DNA of 64,000 bases from Flexithrix dorotheae DSM 6795 (GCF_000379765.1 NZ_KB903443.1:310001-374000); one strand, 5' to 3'. Counted from the first letter of the stretch, positions 7,133 to 16,233 are shown. A program made the numbers and translations. The notes: generated from the sequence alone by a model not told the origin.

Positions 7133-9349
7133 CTACTTATTTTTCATTTCAATTTTTTCCGGAGCAGAGTCTACTCTTTCGCCACAATCTTCAGATACTT
7201 TTTTTCCATCGCCTTTTTTTCTGTCATGATTATTTTCCTCATCCTCAGGCTGGTTTTCCCAAAATTTCTTATAGGCTTCAATATCTTTTAAATGATCAAT
7301 TTTCTGGCATTTTTCCCCACTTACCCCAGTATTTGGAAGCGGATTGGAAATCATGTAATTGCCTAATTGAATGTAATCCACTGATCCTCTTACCAAAATT
7401 CCCACTACCTGATTGGTAGTTTCGTCAAAAACAGGAGAGCCTGAATTACCGCCATAAGCATCCAGGTTAGCCCGGAAATAAGTAGACTCATCTTTCAAAA
7501 CTTCTGCATTTGGAGCATATTTAATGGGTAAGCCAGTGGGATGACCCAGTATGTAGAGGTTATTTCCTTCATTAAAATCACCAAATCTAAGGGGATGAAT
7601 ATCTTTCACCGCTTTTTCCAGTTTCACAACTGCCCAGTCTTTTTTGCTGGTAAATTTTAAATCTTCAATGTCTTCGCCTTTAAACACCTGGTTTTCATGA
7701 ATTAAAGTTGCAGCCAAGAACTCATCCTTCATTTTAAATCCAGCTACAAAAAAATAATCTTCCAGATCCACTCTGGGCTCCCACATTTTGGGTTTTAAGA
7801 CATGGCCGGCTGTTATAATGGTATTTGGAGCAATAAGAAAACCAGTGCTACAAGGAACTCGCTGTTGATCTCTAAAAGGTTCTGTAGGTGCTAAAGGAAA
7901 TTTATACTGGTATTCAATTTTTCTGTTTAAGGTAGTGGTTCTAATTTGATAAAATTCAGATTCCTCTTTCCTTTCCAAATAGTTCTTATGAACAATGATT
8001 ACCACTGCTTTTGAATTTTCTATCACTTTTTTCTCTCCTTCAGAAGCTTCCCCGGCTTCCAGTTTTCTTTCCAGATAGAAAATATCTTTTCGATCATCAG
8101 CCCCATAAATACCCTGAGGAGTAATCACCCGGTCTGGCAGTTCCACAAAATTTTTGGCTATATCTCTTCCCAGCAATTCATCGATACTAAAGCTTTTTTC
8201 GGGTTCGGCAAAATTGAATCTGTTTGCTCCGGGAAGGGTAATATTTAATCGTGCTCTTCTTTTTAGCTCATTGGCTATGGTAGCTTTTTCCAGATCCTCT
8301 GGTAAAATAAGTCGTACATGCAGCGCTTTTAAAACATCATCCATATGGCAGGCAAAAGCATACTCTACTTTTTTATTACCATCTTCATCACCACCTAAAT
8401 GCAAACCCAATGCTGTTTTTGTAATCCGAAAAGAAGCTGGATCCGTTGGATCAACTTTATCCTTTAAGGGTTCTACCAAAAGCCAGACAGCACCTGAATC
8501 CCCCGACATACTGATTTCTTCACCTGAATCATCCAGTGGATCTATTTCAAAACCAGTTACAATTTTTTCTCCGATATTTTTACCGTAATTAATTTTGGAA
8601 ACCACCTCAGTTCTGGAAACTTGCCCAAAGGTCATTTTACTGCTAAAGCCCACTTTCACCACCAAATCTCCAAGTGCTGCCCTTTTGGTTTTAGTAGGGA
8701 AAATATTCAGCCCGGGTATTTCCCTCAAAAATTGCTTATTCTTAATTTTGGCTACAGCACAATCTCCGAAAGGTCCTATATAACTTTGGAAAAGATCACC
8801 AAGGAAATTTTCCGCTTTCCGATTCGCTTTTTCAGCAATAAAAGAAGCCCCCTCCTTTACCATAAAGGTGGGAATGGTTTTCTTTTTTGAAAGGGTTCTA
8901 TCCAGAACATGCCAGCAACTGAGTGCAAGAGGAGTTTTAGACACAGCATCGAATACAATAGCTCCAATAGTTCCCAGCTCTCCGTTTTTACCTATTATTC
9001 CTGTACCTGGAAAAATGGCATTATGCTCTTTGTCTTTATTGTCTAATTTGGTTTTTAGCTTTTTCTTCTTTTGAGGCTCGGTGGGTTTTAACTCCCTTAC
9101 ACCAGTTGCCATGGCAGCATTCCCAACTTTTAATTGAGCAGGAATTTTTATAGAGAGGGCCTTTTTATCTTTAGTTTTAAATTCTTTAAAATCACCAATA
9201 TTTTTCGCTTTTTCCTCCTTTTTATCCACTGTGAAAATCAGACATTCTTCACCATTTTCTTTCCCAATTCCAACTGAAGAAATGTTTTGATACTCGAGAA
9301 ATTTACCTGCACACTTTTGAAGCGTTTGCCTGATTTTTTTACGATTCAT
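7133..9349 (-). CDS. Tandem trypsin-like serine protease, probably cytoplasmic
   Basis: The 738-residue product has no signal peptide or membrane segment. Residues 15-85 form a small N-terminal domain (SSVGIGKENGEECLIFTV) like those preceding NAL1-type bacterial trypsin folds. The first protease domain, about 110-345, has a complete triad: His147 in LSCWHVLD, Asp196 in PFGDCAVAKI and Ser285 in MSGDSGAVW. A second, V8/Glu-endopeptidase-like domain at about 405-670 has His516 in TAGHVL, Asp571 in KKDWAVVKL and Ser636 in YGGNSGSPVF. The C-terminal 60 residues are highly charged. Two intact but dissimilar trypsin folds in one intracellular chain are unusual. The 138-residue gene follows in the same operon. 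Confidence 0.85.
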   Translation of the reverse strand: MNRKKIRQTLQKCAGKFLEYQNISSVGIGKENGEECLIFTVDKKEEKAKNIGDFKEFKTKDKKALSIKIPAQLKVGNAAMATGVRELKPTEPQKKKKLKTKLDNKDKEHNAIFPGTGIIGKNGELGTIGAIVFDAVSKTPLALSCWHVLDRTLSKKKTIPTFMVKEGASFIAEKANRKAENFLGDLFQSYIGPFGDCAVAKIKNKQFLREIPGLNIFPTKTKRAALGDLVVKVGFSSKMTFGQVSRTEVVSKINYGKNIGEKIVTGFEIDPLDDSGEEISMSGDSGAVWLLVEPLKDKVDPTDPASFRITKTALGLHLGGDEDGNKKVEYAFACHMDDVLKALHVRLILPEDLEKATIANELKRRARLNITLPGANRFNFAEPEKSFSIDELLGRDIAKNFVELPDRVITPQGIYGADDRKDIFYLERKLEAGEASEGEKKVIENSKAVVIIVHKNYLERKEESEFYQIRTTTLNRKIEYQYKFPLAPTEPFRDQQRVPCSTGFLIAPNTIITAGHVLKPKMWEPRVDLEDYFFVAGFKMKDEFLAATLIHENQVFKGEDIEDLKFTSKKDWAVVKLEKAVKDIHPLRFGDFNEGNNLYILGHPTGLPIKYAPNAEVLKDESTYFRANLDAYGGNSGSPVFDETTNQVVGILVRGSVDYIQLGNYMISNPLPNTGVSGEKCQKIDHLKDIEAYKKFWENQPEDEENNHDRKKGDGKKVSEDCGERVDSAPEKIEMKNK

Positions 9350-9791
9350 CTTTTTGGTAGTTAAATGTTTTTTGGAGAGTGTTAATCAAAAAATATTTGG
9401 TTTAAAGAAAAATAACTACTCTTAGGGTCAATTCTTTGAAAAGAACTTGCATTGCTACCACACTGGAACTTGTTATAAGTTTTGTTTTTCCCATAATCCC
9501 CGACCCGCCCGAGAATCTTCATCTACAGTGGAAAAAGGGAAAGTTTAAACAAAATCTTATATCCAAACCATGAAGTAAATGTCGTTCTTACATCTTTTTA
9601 TTTCATCCCAAAATATGGGGATATTTCAACTTTATAAAAAAGAATAGTACAAATCACTGCCCGAAAGTTAGAATAAGATACTATCTAAGTCAAGGTTTTC
9701 AAAATAAAAAAACTACTATCAACACCTGGAAATGACAAAAATCATTGGAATTGTTTTTTTTCAGTCTCTTTCTAAAAAAGATTTTTTTTAG
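9350..9791. other. Intergenic region between protease operon and cobalamin promoter
   Basis: About 440 A+T-rich bases lie between divergently transcribed units. I found no convincing gene or RNA. A short G+C-richer patch near 9505-9520 stands out in base composition but has no recognisable structure. The protease promoter should lie in the left part, yet I cannot point to a good box. Confidence 0.4.
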
Positions 9792-9822
9792 TTTGCTCCC
9801 CCCAATTTTATACCTACATTTG
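9792..9822 (+). promoter_or_regulatory. Bacteroidota-type promoter of the cobalamin operon
   Basis: TTTG at 9792-9795 and TACATTTG at 9815-9822 match the -33 (TTTG) and -7 (TAnnTTTG) elements of the primary Bacteroidota sigma factor, with a spacer of 19 bases. The predicted transcription start falls at about 9829, where the riboswitch aptamer begins. This is the best promoter match in the window. Confidence 0.78.
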
Positions 9823-9824
9823 CA

Positions 9825-10037
9825 TCGTATTGTGGTTGCTTTTCCAGCATGACTACCCGGAAAAGCTATAACAAGGGAAACCGGTGAAAATCCGGTGCAG
9901 TCCCCGCTGCTGTAACTCTGTTTGGTGAGATGTTATCACCAAAAAAAATTTCAGGCATTGCCCTGGTCACTGTTCAGAAAACCGAACGGGAAGACAGTCC
10001 TGAAATCAGAGAAGCCAGAAGACCTACCATTGTACGC
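9825..10037 (+). ncRNA. Cobalamin (B12) riboswitch
   Basis: The conserved elements of the adenosylcobalamin aptamer are readable in order: the 5' side near 9830 (TGTGGTTGCTTTTCC), the core AAGGGAAACCGGTG at about 9873-9887, the stretch ATCCGGTGCAGTCCCCGCTG at about 9890-9909, and the 3' B12-box region AGCCAGAAGACCTACC at about 10013-10028. Cobalamin binding normally lowers expression of the downstream genes. These genes encode a periplasmic binding lipoprotein, a permease, an ATPase and a TonB receptor, as expected for B12 uptake. The family call is firm; the exact ends are approximate. Confidence 0.95.
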
Positions 10038-10047
10038 TAATTTAATC

Positions 10048-10068
10048 ATGCTTTCGGGAGAAAAGCAT
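10048..10068 (+). promoter_or_regulatory. Hairpin just upstream of the first cobalamin-transport start codon
   Basis: ATGCTTT (10048-10054) and AAAGCAT (10062-10068) form a perfect 7-bp stem with a 7-base loop, ending 8 bases before the ATG at 10077. There is no U-tract after it. A role as the expression platform that hides the ribosome landing site when cobalamin is bound is plausible but inferred. Confidence 0.5.
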
Positions 10069-10076
10069 AATTGTTT

Positions 10077-11297
10077 ATGAAAGAGATCTATAAAATTGTT
10101 ATCAGGCTTAGGCCGGTTCACACCCATTTAAATGGATGTGTTGGAAGAGTATTCATTTTACTTTTAATTTTCTCATTTTCCAGTTGCAAAAATACTTCGG
10201 AAAATATTAACGGAAATGCAGTAAATAATACCACTGAAGATTTATATACCCAAAAAACAGAAATTAAAGAAGCGATTGGCTTTGGAGTTACTTACCATGG
10301 CAATTACAAACTTTTACACATATTTCAACACTATGAAGAAGAAAGTGATACGATCACTTATTTACTAAAACCAAAAGATTTACCCGTTCCTTCAGGAAAG
10401 GAAAACCTTCCTGTAATCAATACACCAATAAAAAAGCTTATTGCACTATCATCTAGTCATTTTGGCCTAATTGCTCAGTTTGACGCTTATCATACACTGG
10501 CAGCCATCTCTACTAAAGATTACGCCTGGGATGAAAAAATTCTTGCCGGAGTAGCTAGTGGGGAGATTCTGGAGGTAGGAGAAGGCGGAAGTTTGAATGT
10601 GGAAAAAGTGGTGGAACTCAACCCGGATGTGGTGATGGTAATTGGTTTTCCGGGATCGAAAAACAAGACTTACCAAACCCTTTCCGAATTTGGAATTCCG
10701 GTTTTGCTCAATGCCGAATGGCAGGAGCCTACACTTACCGCCAGAGCAGAATGGCTGAAAATTATGGCTGTTTTACTGGATCAGGAAGAAAAAGGCGAGA
10801 AGGATTTTGACCATATTGTAAAATCTTACCAGGAAATGGTAGAGCTGGCTAAAAATACTTCTGAAAAACTGACCACAATCAGCGGCCTTCCATTTAAAGG
10901 GACATGGCATGTGCCGGGCGGAAACAGCTATGTTGCCAAAGCCCTAAATGAAGCAGGAGCAAACTATTTCTGGAAAGAGGATACTTCCACCGGGGGAATC
11001 CCTATGGATTTTGAAATGGTTTACAACAAAGGATTAGAAGCAGATATCTGGATAAATCCCGGGGTATCCAGATCCAAGGAGGATTTACTGGCAAAAGACA
11101 GCCGGTTTGCCGATCTCAAACCATTCAAAACAGGACAGATTTACAATAATAATAAAAGACAAAAGGGGGCTATGGGAAATGATTATTATGCTTCCGGAAT
11201 TGTAAAGCCTCATATTATCCTGGCGGATTTAATCAAGATATTTCAACCAGAACTACTACCTGACCACGAACTTTTTTATTTTAAAAAATTTGATTAA
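10077..11297 (+). CDS. btuF: BtuF-like cobalamin-binding lipoprotein of ABC transporter
   Basis: From the ATG at 10077 (a TTG lies at 10071) the product has 406 residues. The N-terminus carries a hydrophobic segment and lipobox (FSFSSC), so it should be anchored by lipid. The body is a two-lobed TroA/BtuF-like fold: KKLIALSSSHFGLIAQFDAY opens the first lobe, LNPDVVMVIGFPGS is typical of the family, and DIWINPGVSRSKEDLLA and the DSRFADLKPFKTGQIY region form the second. It directly follows a B12 riboswitch and lies 6 bases before an alternative start of a FecCD permease, so cobalamin rather than iron-siderophore is the likely ligand. Substrate is inferred from the riboswitch. Confidence 0.85.
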   Translation: MKEIYKIVIRLRPVHTHLNGCVGRVFILLLIFSFSSCKNTSENINGNAVNNTTEDLYTQKTEIKEAIGFGVTYHGNYKLLHIFQHYEEESDTITYLLKPKDLPVPSGKENLPVINTPIKKLIALSSSHFGLIAQFDAYHTLAAISTKDYAWDEKILAGVASGEILEVGEGGSLNVEKVVELNPDVVMVIGFPGSKNKTYQTLSEFGIPVLLNAEWQEPTLTARAEWLKIMAVLLDQEEKGEKDFDHIVKSYQEMVELAKNTSEKLTTISGLPFKGTWHVPGGNSYVAKALNEAGANYFWKEDTSTGGIPMDFEMVYNKGLEADIWINPGVSRSKEDLLAKDSRFADLKPFKTGQIYNNNKRQKGAMGNDYYASGIVKPHIILADLIKIFQPELLPDHELFYFKKFD

Positions 11298-11348
11298 AAT
11301 CAATTGACACAAAAGCCCTTTCATATTGATGAAATAAGCCGCCAAAAA

Positions 11349-12410
11349 ATGGAAAAAAGAAATTGGCCTTCACTTGTTCCCCGCTTTTCCCTGCTAGGGG
11401 GAATAGGTCTGGCAGTCCTTTTCTTTTTTGTTATCGATTTGGTATTAGGTTCCGTAAGGATTCCCTTTTCGGAAGTCATCAATATTTTACTGGGAACAGG
11501 CTCAGAAAACAAGGCCTGGGAAAGCATTGTATTAAAAATCAGGCTACCAAAAGCCATTACCGCAATTTTGGCTGGAGCTGCCCTTTCTGTGGGAGGTCTG
11601 CAAATGCAAACACTATTTAGAAATCCATTGGCAGGACCTTCGGTTTTGGGGATTACTTCAGGAGCAAGTCTTGGGGTTGCCGCTGTAATGCTAACCTCAG
11701 GTAATGCAGCTACCTTGTATGCCATTAAGGAAATGGGAATTACGGGTAGCTGGCTAATTGTTGGGGCTTCAATTTTGGGTTCAGCAACTATTTTGCTGTT
11801 GATTTTGGGGATCTCCTTCAAGGTGAAAGATAATGTGGTATTGTTGATTGTCGGGCTAATGCTGGCCAATATTACCATTTCAATAGTGAGTATCTGGCAA
11901 TATTTCAGTAATCCAGACCTGATCAGGGACTATATCATGTGGACTTTTGGCAGCCTGGGTGGGGTGACCAGTAACCAGGCTTTGGTATTAGCCATTGTGG
12001 TTCTCATTGGGTTGATCATGGCTTTTTTAGTTTCCAAACCACTAAATGCCTTATTGCTTGGGGAAAATTATGCCAGCTCTATGGGAATGAATGTCAATTT
12101 TACAAGAATTTTCATTATTGCCGGAACGAGTATTCTTGCCGGAGCAGTAACCGGGTTTTGTGGTCCGATCGGATTTGTGGGAATTGCAGTACCCCATTTG
12201 GCAAGGGCTATTTTAAATACATCAGATCATAAATTTTTAATTCCCTGTACCTGCCTTGCCGGAGCGGTGGTCTTACTGATTTGTGACATTATTGCCCAAA
12301 TGCCAGGAAGTAATATGACATTGCCCATTAATGCCATAACAGCCCTAATTGGCTCTCCGGTTGTGATTTGGGTGATTTTGAAGAGTAGGAATTTAAGAAA
12401 TAGTTTTTAA
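11349..12410 (+). CDS. btuC: BtuC-like FecCD-family ABC permease
   Basis: The product has 353 residues from the ATG at 11349, or 368 from a TTG at 11304 that sits 6 bases after the preceding stop. It is a FecCD permease with about 9-10 membrane helices. The family signature LRLPKAITAILAGAALSVGG-like segment (KIRLPKAITAILAGAALS) occurs early, followed by MQTLFRNPLAGPSVLG and, near the C-terminus, FCGPIGFVGIAVPHLAR, which contacts the ATPase. It would form the inner-membrane channel for cobalamin. Its place behind a B12 riboswitch supports that substrate. The start is the uncertain part. Confidence 0.87.
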   Translation: MEKRNWPSLVPRFSLLGGIGLAVLFFFVIDLVLGSVRIPFSEVINILLGTGSENKAWESIVLKIRLPKAITAILAGAALSVGGLQMQTLFRNPLAGPSVLGITSGASLGVAAVMLTSGNAATLYAIKEMGITGSWLIVGASILGSATILLLILGISFKVKDNVVLLIVGLMLANITISIVSIWQYFSNPDLIRDYIMWTFGSLGGVTSNQALVLAIVVLIGLIMAFLVSKPLNALLLGENYASSMGMNVNFTRIFIIAGTSILAGAVTGFCGPIGFVGIAVPHLARAILNTSDHKFLIPCTCLAGAVVLLICDIIAQMPGSNMTLPINAITALIGSPVVIWVILKSRNLRNSF

Positions 12411-12483
12411 ACACCAGTGTTTTTATTATTGAACATTTTAAGGCTTTCTTTCAAACATTAGTGGCAAAAAACAAGCTAAAGCT

Positions 12484-12506
12484 GGTTGAAGTTGAAAACT
12501 TCAACC
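12484..12506. repeat. Perfect 10-bp hairpin, loop GAA
   Basis: GGTTGAAGTT (12484-12493) is complementary to AACTTCAACC (12497-12506) with a 3-base loop. It resembles the hairpins with 3-base loops near 18082 and 18133. No U-tract follows. Confidence 0.75.
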
Positions 12507-12578
12507 TAATATTTAGACAATAGGGAAAAAGCCAGGTTTTGTAAACCGGGATAAACGATAAAGCATCAATTATCAACC

Positions 12579-12608
12579 AATAGCGAGTGACTTGAGTCAC
12601 TCGCTATT
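12579..12608. repeat. Perfect 13-bp hairpin, loop TTGA
   Basis: AATAGCGAGTGAC (12579-12591) pairs fully with GTCACTCGCTATT (12596-12608) around the tetraloop TTGA. The most upstream possible start of the ATPase gene (TTG at 12592) lies in this loop. In RNA the structure would be very stable. Confidence 0.8.
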
Positions 12609-12621
12609 AAGAAAAACAAAT

Positions 12622-13632
12622 TTGACAAAATATCAGGACATATTGACCACTTCTGACCTTGCCATTGGCTATAAGGGAAAAGAACTTAAGGAAGTTTCCA
12701 AAAACCTTAATTTTAGCCTGAAAGCCGGGGAGTTAGTATGTTTGCTCGGACCAAATGGTGTGGGAAAATCTACACTGATGCGCACCATGGCTGGCGTTCA
12801 AAAACCATTGAAAGGCCTGGTTGAAATTGAAGGGAAATCCCTGAATCAGTATAAATCCAGAGATTTGGCAAAAGTACTTAGCATTGTACTGACAGAAAGA
12901 ATTACCAATACCAATTTTTCGGTTTATGCGCTTGTGGCCATGGGCAGGTACCCGCATACCGGCTGGATGGGTGGCCTGACTACAACTGATGAACAAAAAG
13001 TTCAGTGGGCACTTTATTCCACCGGAATGGAAGATTTTGCCAACCGAAAAGTGCACGAACTAAGTGATGGGGAAAGGCAAAAAGTAATGATTGCCAGAGC
13101 TTTGGCACAGGACACTCCGATCATCTTGTTGGACGAACCTACTGCCCACCTGGATTTGCCCAACAGGGTGGAAATCGTGAGATTGCTCAGAAAACTTGCC
13201 AAAACTACAGGAAAAGCGATATTACTTTCTACCCATGAACTGGACCTTGCCCTTCAGGGAGCAGATAAAATTATGCTGATGCATCCTTGTTTCGATCTCA
13301 CTTGTGGGGTGCCAGAAGATTTAGTGCTCAGTGGAGTGTTTGAGGATACTTTTAAAAGAGATGGGTTTGATTTCGATAAAATTACTGGTCGGTTTCTGAT
13401 TCATCAGCCTGGAGAAAAGAAAATAACCTTAAAAGGCAATCCACTCTACGAACACTGGACCCGACAGGCATTGGAGAGGGAAAATTACAGTATAGTCGAA
13501 AAAGAAGGAGATTATCCCAATATTGAAATTTTTGACACAAAAAACAGAGCAATATGGCAGTATACAGCAAAAGAAAAAACACATGAATTCCATTCTATTG
13601 GGAAACTGATGGAATTCCTCAGAAAACACTGA
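12622..13632 (+). CDS. btuD: BtuD-like ABC transporter ATP-binding protein
   Basis: The protein has about 336 residues from the TTG at 12622; the frame is open from a TTG at 12592, and no ATG precedes the Walker A region. Walker A is LLGPNGVGKSTL, the ABC signature is LSDGERQKVMIARAL and Walker B is IILLDEPTAHLD, followed by the switch His in STHELDLAL. About 90 residues follow the ATPase core (GNPLYEHWTRQALE), an extension of unknown role. It would drive B12 import with the upstream permease. The start region is disturbed: a 13-bp hairpin ends 14 bases before 12622, so the original 5' end may have been lost. Confidence 0.82.
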   Translation: MTKYQDILTTSDLAIGYKGKELKEVSKNLNFSLKAGELVCLLGPNGVGKSTLMRTMAGVQKPLKGLVEIEGKSLNQYKSRDLAKVLSIVLTERITNTNFSVYALVAMGRYPHTGWMGGLTTTDEQKVQWALYSTGMEDFANRKVHELSDGERQKVMIARALAQDTPIILLDEPTAHLDLPNRVEIVRLLRKLAKTTGKAILLSTHELDLALQGADKIMLMHPCFDLTCGVPEDLVLSGVFEDTFKRDGFDFDKITGRFLIHQPGEKKITLKGNPLYEHWTRQALERENYSIVEKEGDYPNIEIFDTKNRAIWQYTAKEKTHEFHSIGKLMEFLRKH

Positions 13633-13677
13633 TTATCAATAACAAATTTTTAAACACCTAATTAAAGACAAACAAAA

Positions 13678-13698
13678 CGGGATGGGTTCTCTGTCCCG
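13678..13698 (+). promoter_or_regulatory. Small hairpin upstream of the TonB receptor
   Basis: CGGGA (13678-13682) pairs with TCCCG (13694-13698) around an 11-base loop, ending 30 bases before the receptor ATG. It has no U-tract. It may be an internal processing or leader structure; support is weak. Confidence 0.3.
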
Positions 13699-13728
13699 AA
13701 TTCATTACTTATACTTAACAGAATAAAA

Positions 13729-16173
13729 ATGAAAATCTATTTTTTACAACTCAGCAAACCAGCATCATTTATTTTATTGTTGCTTTTTTCTCTTATCGGT
13801 TCAAACGGTTTTACACAAGGGAAACTAGTAAGCGGCCAGGTTACTTCCGACCAGGACAATATGCCGATAGTGGGGGTGAATGTGCTGATAAAAGGAACAA
13901 AAACAGGGACTACCACCGACCTGGATGGAAAATTTAACATCGAACTTCCAGAAAATAACAATGTACTACAGTTTAGTTTTGTAGGATTTAAAACCCATGA
14001 ACTTACAGCAGAGCCCGGGGGAAATTATACCGTGAGTCTGAAATTAGTGGAGCAATACCTGCAGGGTGTGGTAGTCACTGCCAACAGGTCTGAAAGAGAC
14101 ATGAAAGATGTTCCACAGAAAATTGAAATCATTTCAGCTCAAACCATAGATAAAACTATTGCCACTGATATGACGGATCTGCTCAAAAAAACAGCAGGAA
14201 TAGATGTGGTACAGTACCCCGGAATGTTATCAGGAATTGGTATAAGAGGTTTCAGGCCACAAATTAGTGGATTGAATCAAAAAACCTTGCTTTTGATTGA
14301 CGGCAGGCCTGCAGCAGCTACTAATTTATCACTTTTGGACATGAACAATGTGGAAAGAGTGGAAGTACTAAAAGGCCCTGCATCAGCAGTTTATGGTGCG
14401 CAGGCAATGGGTGGTGTGGTAAATATCATTACTAAAAAGTCGGATGGGAAAATTGGTGGAGGAGCTTTTGCCGGTTATGGTAGTTTCAACACCCTGAATG
14501 CAGGCGGATTTGTAGGTGGAAATATCACGAAAAACCTGGACTTTGATGCCAGTCTAAATTATTGGAATCAACAGGATGATTTTAAACTTGGTGATGATAA
14601 CCTGTTCAGAGATGCTTTTGGCTGGGATAAAGCCACTCAAAATTTCACTGGAAATGATTCAACCGCTACTGTTGACGATACCAGAGGAGATGGTATTACC
14701 AGGGAAAAAACAAGCTTCAGTAAAATTTCCGGAGCTTTAAGACTGGGTTATCAACTCAACGAAAATTGGAGGGTAGATATTAAAGGAGATATGCTGACTG
14801 CCAATGATGTAAATGGTCCGGGGGATATTGCCAGTGGAAACAATGCTCCAACACTGAAAGATGTGGGTAGAAAATCATTCGATGGCAAGGTAAGTGGTAG
14901 AATAAATGATTACAATACAGTGAGTTTTACAGGTTATTACGGAAAAGAGGATAATACGAATTATACCATTTACAATACGGATTGGACTACAGGGGAAGTA
15001 ACCTTTATTGATCCTTACAAATCCAATGAAAGTGAAATTACCTGGAATGGATTTCAGGCAAAAAATGAAACCAATTTAGGTAATCATTCCATTGTAGTAG
15101 GATACGATTACAATAAATCAGAATACATCAGCAGGAATTATAACCAGGATGGTTCTGAATCAGCGCCATGGTCACCAAATTATGGTTTAGAGACTTCAGG
15201 AGTTTACGTTCAGTTACAATTAAACTTTCTTGAAAACAAATTGAACGCAGTTTTAGGAGGAAGATTTGAGTCTATAAGATATGATATTTACGCAACAGAT
15301 TTAATTGAAAACAGGAGTAGAAAAGAAGTGAATAATATTTTCAACCCAAGTGTTGGCTTAAACTATAAAATCACTTCGAAAATAATAGCCAAAGCCAATT
15401 ATGGACAAGGTTTCACTCCGGCTTCTGTATTCCATGTGGCAGGATATTCTGAAGCTCCGGATTGGTCTAAACCGGGCTGGGTCAATATCACTAAGGGAAA
15501 TCCTGCATTGGAAAGTATGAAAAGCAATACTATTGATTTGGGCATAGGTTTTTACGATGCTGAAAACTCCGGGTTTAGTGGAGATGTTTCCTACTTCAAC
15601 ACCAAATTCAAAAACAATGCGATTGCTGTTTATTCCCAACCCTCCGATTTGGAATTAACTGCTTCAGGTGATACCATTGGTTCTATTACTTCCTATGTTA
15701 ATGCAGAAGAAAGTAACATTCAGGGAATTGAATTGAATCTGGCCTATGATTTTGGAGCAAAAAGTGGCGGAAATTATTCCCTCAGAATATTTGCCAATCA
15801 GGTCTTTATTTTGGAATCGAAGGAAATTGCCGATTTATACGGAGTGGGGGAAATGGAAGTGAATATGCATAATGTAGCCAAAGCTACTTCCAACTTCGGA
15901 ATTGAATATGACAACCTTAAAAAATTCTCTATTGGTTTAACTGGCCGATATGTGGGGAACAGATTCGATAGAGACTGGAGTTCTTACAGCGAGTTCATAG
16001 AAATGGAATACCCACCATTCTTGGTAATGGACTTCAGGGCACGATATAAAATAACCCCAAAACATATGGTTGATCTGTTGGTGAACAATATTACAGATGA
16101 AAATTATTACGAAAAAAGAGGTTTCAACCTGATGGGCAGAAACTTTTTGGTGAAATATAATTTTAGGTTTTAA
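13729..16173 (+). CDS. btuB: TonB-dependent outer-membrane receptor, BtuB-like
   Basis: The 814-residue product begins with a signal peptide ending near GFTQG. Residues about 33-120 form a carboxypeptidase-regulatory-like (CNA-B-like) domain usual in Bacteroidota receptors (GQVTSDQDNMPIVGVNVLIK). A plug domain follows at about 130-240 (IGIRGFRPQISGLNQKTLLL, RVEVLKGPASAVYGAQAMGG), and then a 22-strand beta-barrel ending in an aromatic residue (FLVKYNFRF). It is the last gene of the riboswitch-controlled cluster, so B12 is the likely ligand. A strong hairpin terminator follows. The outer-membrane transport role is firm; the ligand is inferred from context. Confidence 0.87.
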   Translation: MKIYFLQLSKPASFILLLLFSLIGSNGFTQGKLVSGQVTSDQDNMPIVGVNVLIKGTKTGTTTDLDGKFNIELPENNNVLQFSFVGFKTHELTAEPGGNYTVSLKLVEQYLQGVVVTANRSERDMKDVPQKIEIISAQTIDKTIATDMTDLLKKTAGIDVVQYPGMLSGIGIRGFRPQISGLNQKTLLLIDGRPAAATNLSLLDMNNVERVEVLKGPASAVYGAQAMGGVVNIITKKSDGKIGGGAFAGYGSFNTLNAGGFVGGNITKNLDFDASLNYWNQQDDFKLGDDNLFRDAFGWDKATQNFTGNDSTATVDDTRGDGITREKTSFSKISGALRLGYQLNENWRVDIKGDMLTANDVNGPGDIASGNNAPTLKDVGRKSFDGKVSGRINDYNTVSFTGYYGKEDNTNYTIYNTDWTTGEVTFIDPYKSNESEITWNGFQAKNETNLGNHSIVVGYDYNKSEYISRNYNQDGSESAPWSPNYGLETSGVYVQLQLNFLENKLNAVLGGRFESIRYDIYATDLIENRSRKEVNNIFNPSVGLNYKITSKIIAKANYGQGFTPASVFHVAGYSEAPDWSKPGWVNITKGNPALESMKSNTIDLGIGFYDAENSGFSGDVSYFNTKFKNNAIAVYSQPSDLELTASGDTIGSITSYVNAEESNIQGIELNLAYDFGAKSGGNYSLRIFANQVFILESKEIADLYGVGEMEVNMHNVAKATSNFGIEYDNLKKFSIGLTGRYVGNRFDRDWSSYSEFIEMEYPPFLVMDFRARYKITPKHMVDLLVNNITDENYYEKRGFNLMGRNFLVKYNFRF

Positions 16174-16178
16174 CTAAT

Positions 16179-16211
16179 TGGGAATGGGAAACCTTAAAAT
16201 AACCATTCCCA
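16179..16211. repeat. Hairpin directly after the receptor stop
   Basis: TGGGAATGG (16179-16187) and CCATTCCCA (16203-16211) form a perfect 9-bp stem. There is no U-tract; it may protect the mRNA 3' end in front of the true terminator. Confidence 0.5.
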
Positions 16212-16233
16212 GTGTTTTCAGACAAATTACCAT

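Larger units (their letters stand above)
12411..12621 (+). other. Intergenic segment with hairpins between permease and ATPase genes
   Basis: This break inside an otherwise tight operon holds two long perfect hairpins and a short one (GGTTT/AAACC around TGT at 12535-12547). None is followed by a U-tract, so they do not look like intrinsic terminators. The segment looks like an inserted repeat element that pushed the operon apart. Confidence 0.55.

Noticed and set aside
8154-8588. Plus-strand frame of 144 codons in the protease gene
   Set aside because: It is antisense to a gene with two full catalytic triads and has no domain or leader of its own.
11321-11878. Long open frame of 185 codons on the minus strand
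   Set aside because: It lies wholly opposite the FecCD permease; its composition is what the reverse strand of a membrane protein gene gives, and it has no recognisable domain.
12579-12608. Hairpin as a terminator between btuC- and btuD-like genes
   Set aside because: No U-tract follows and the downstream gene belongs to the same pathway.
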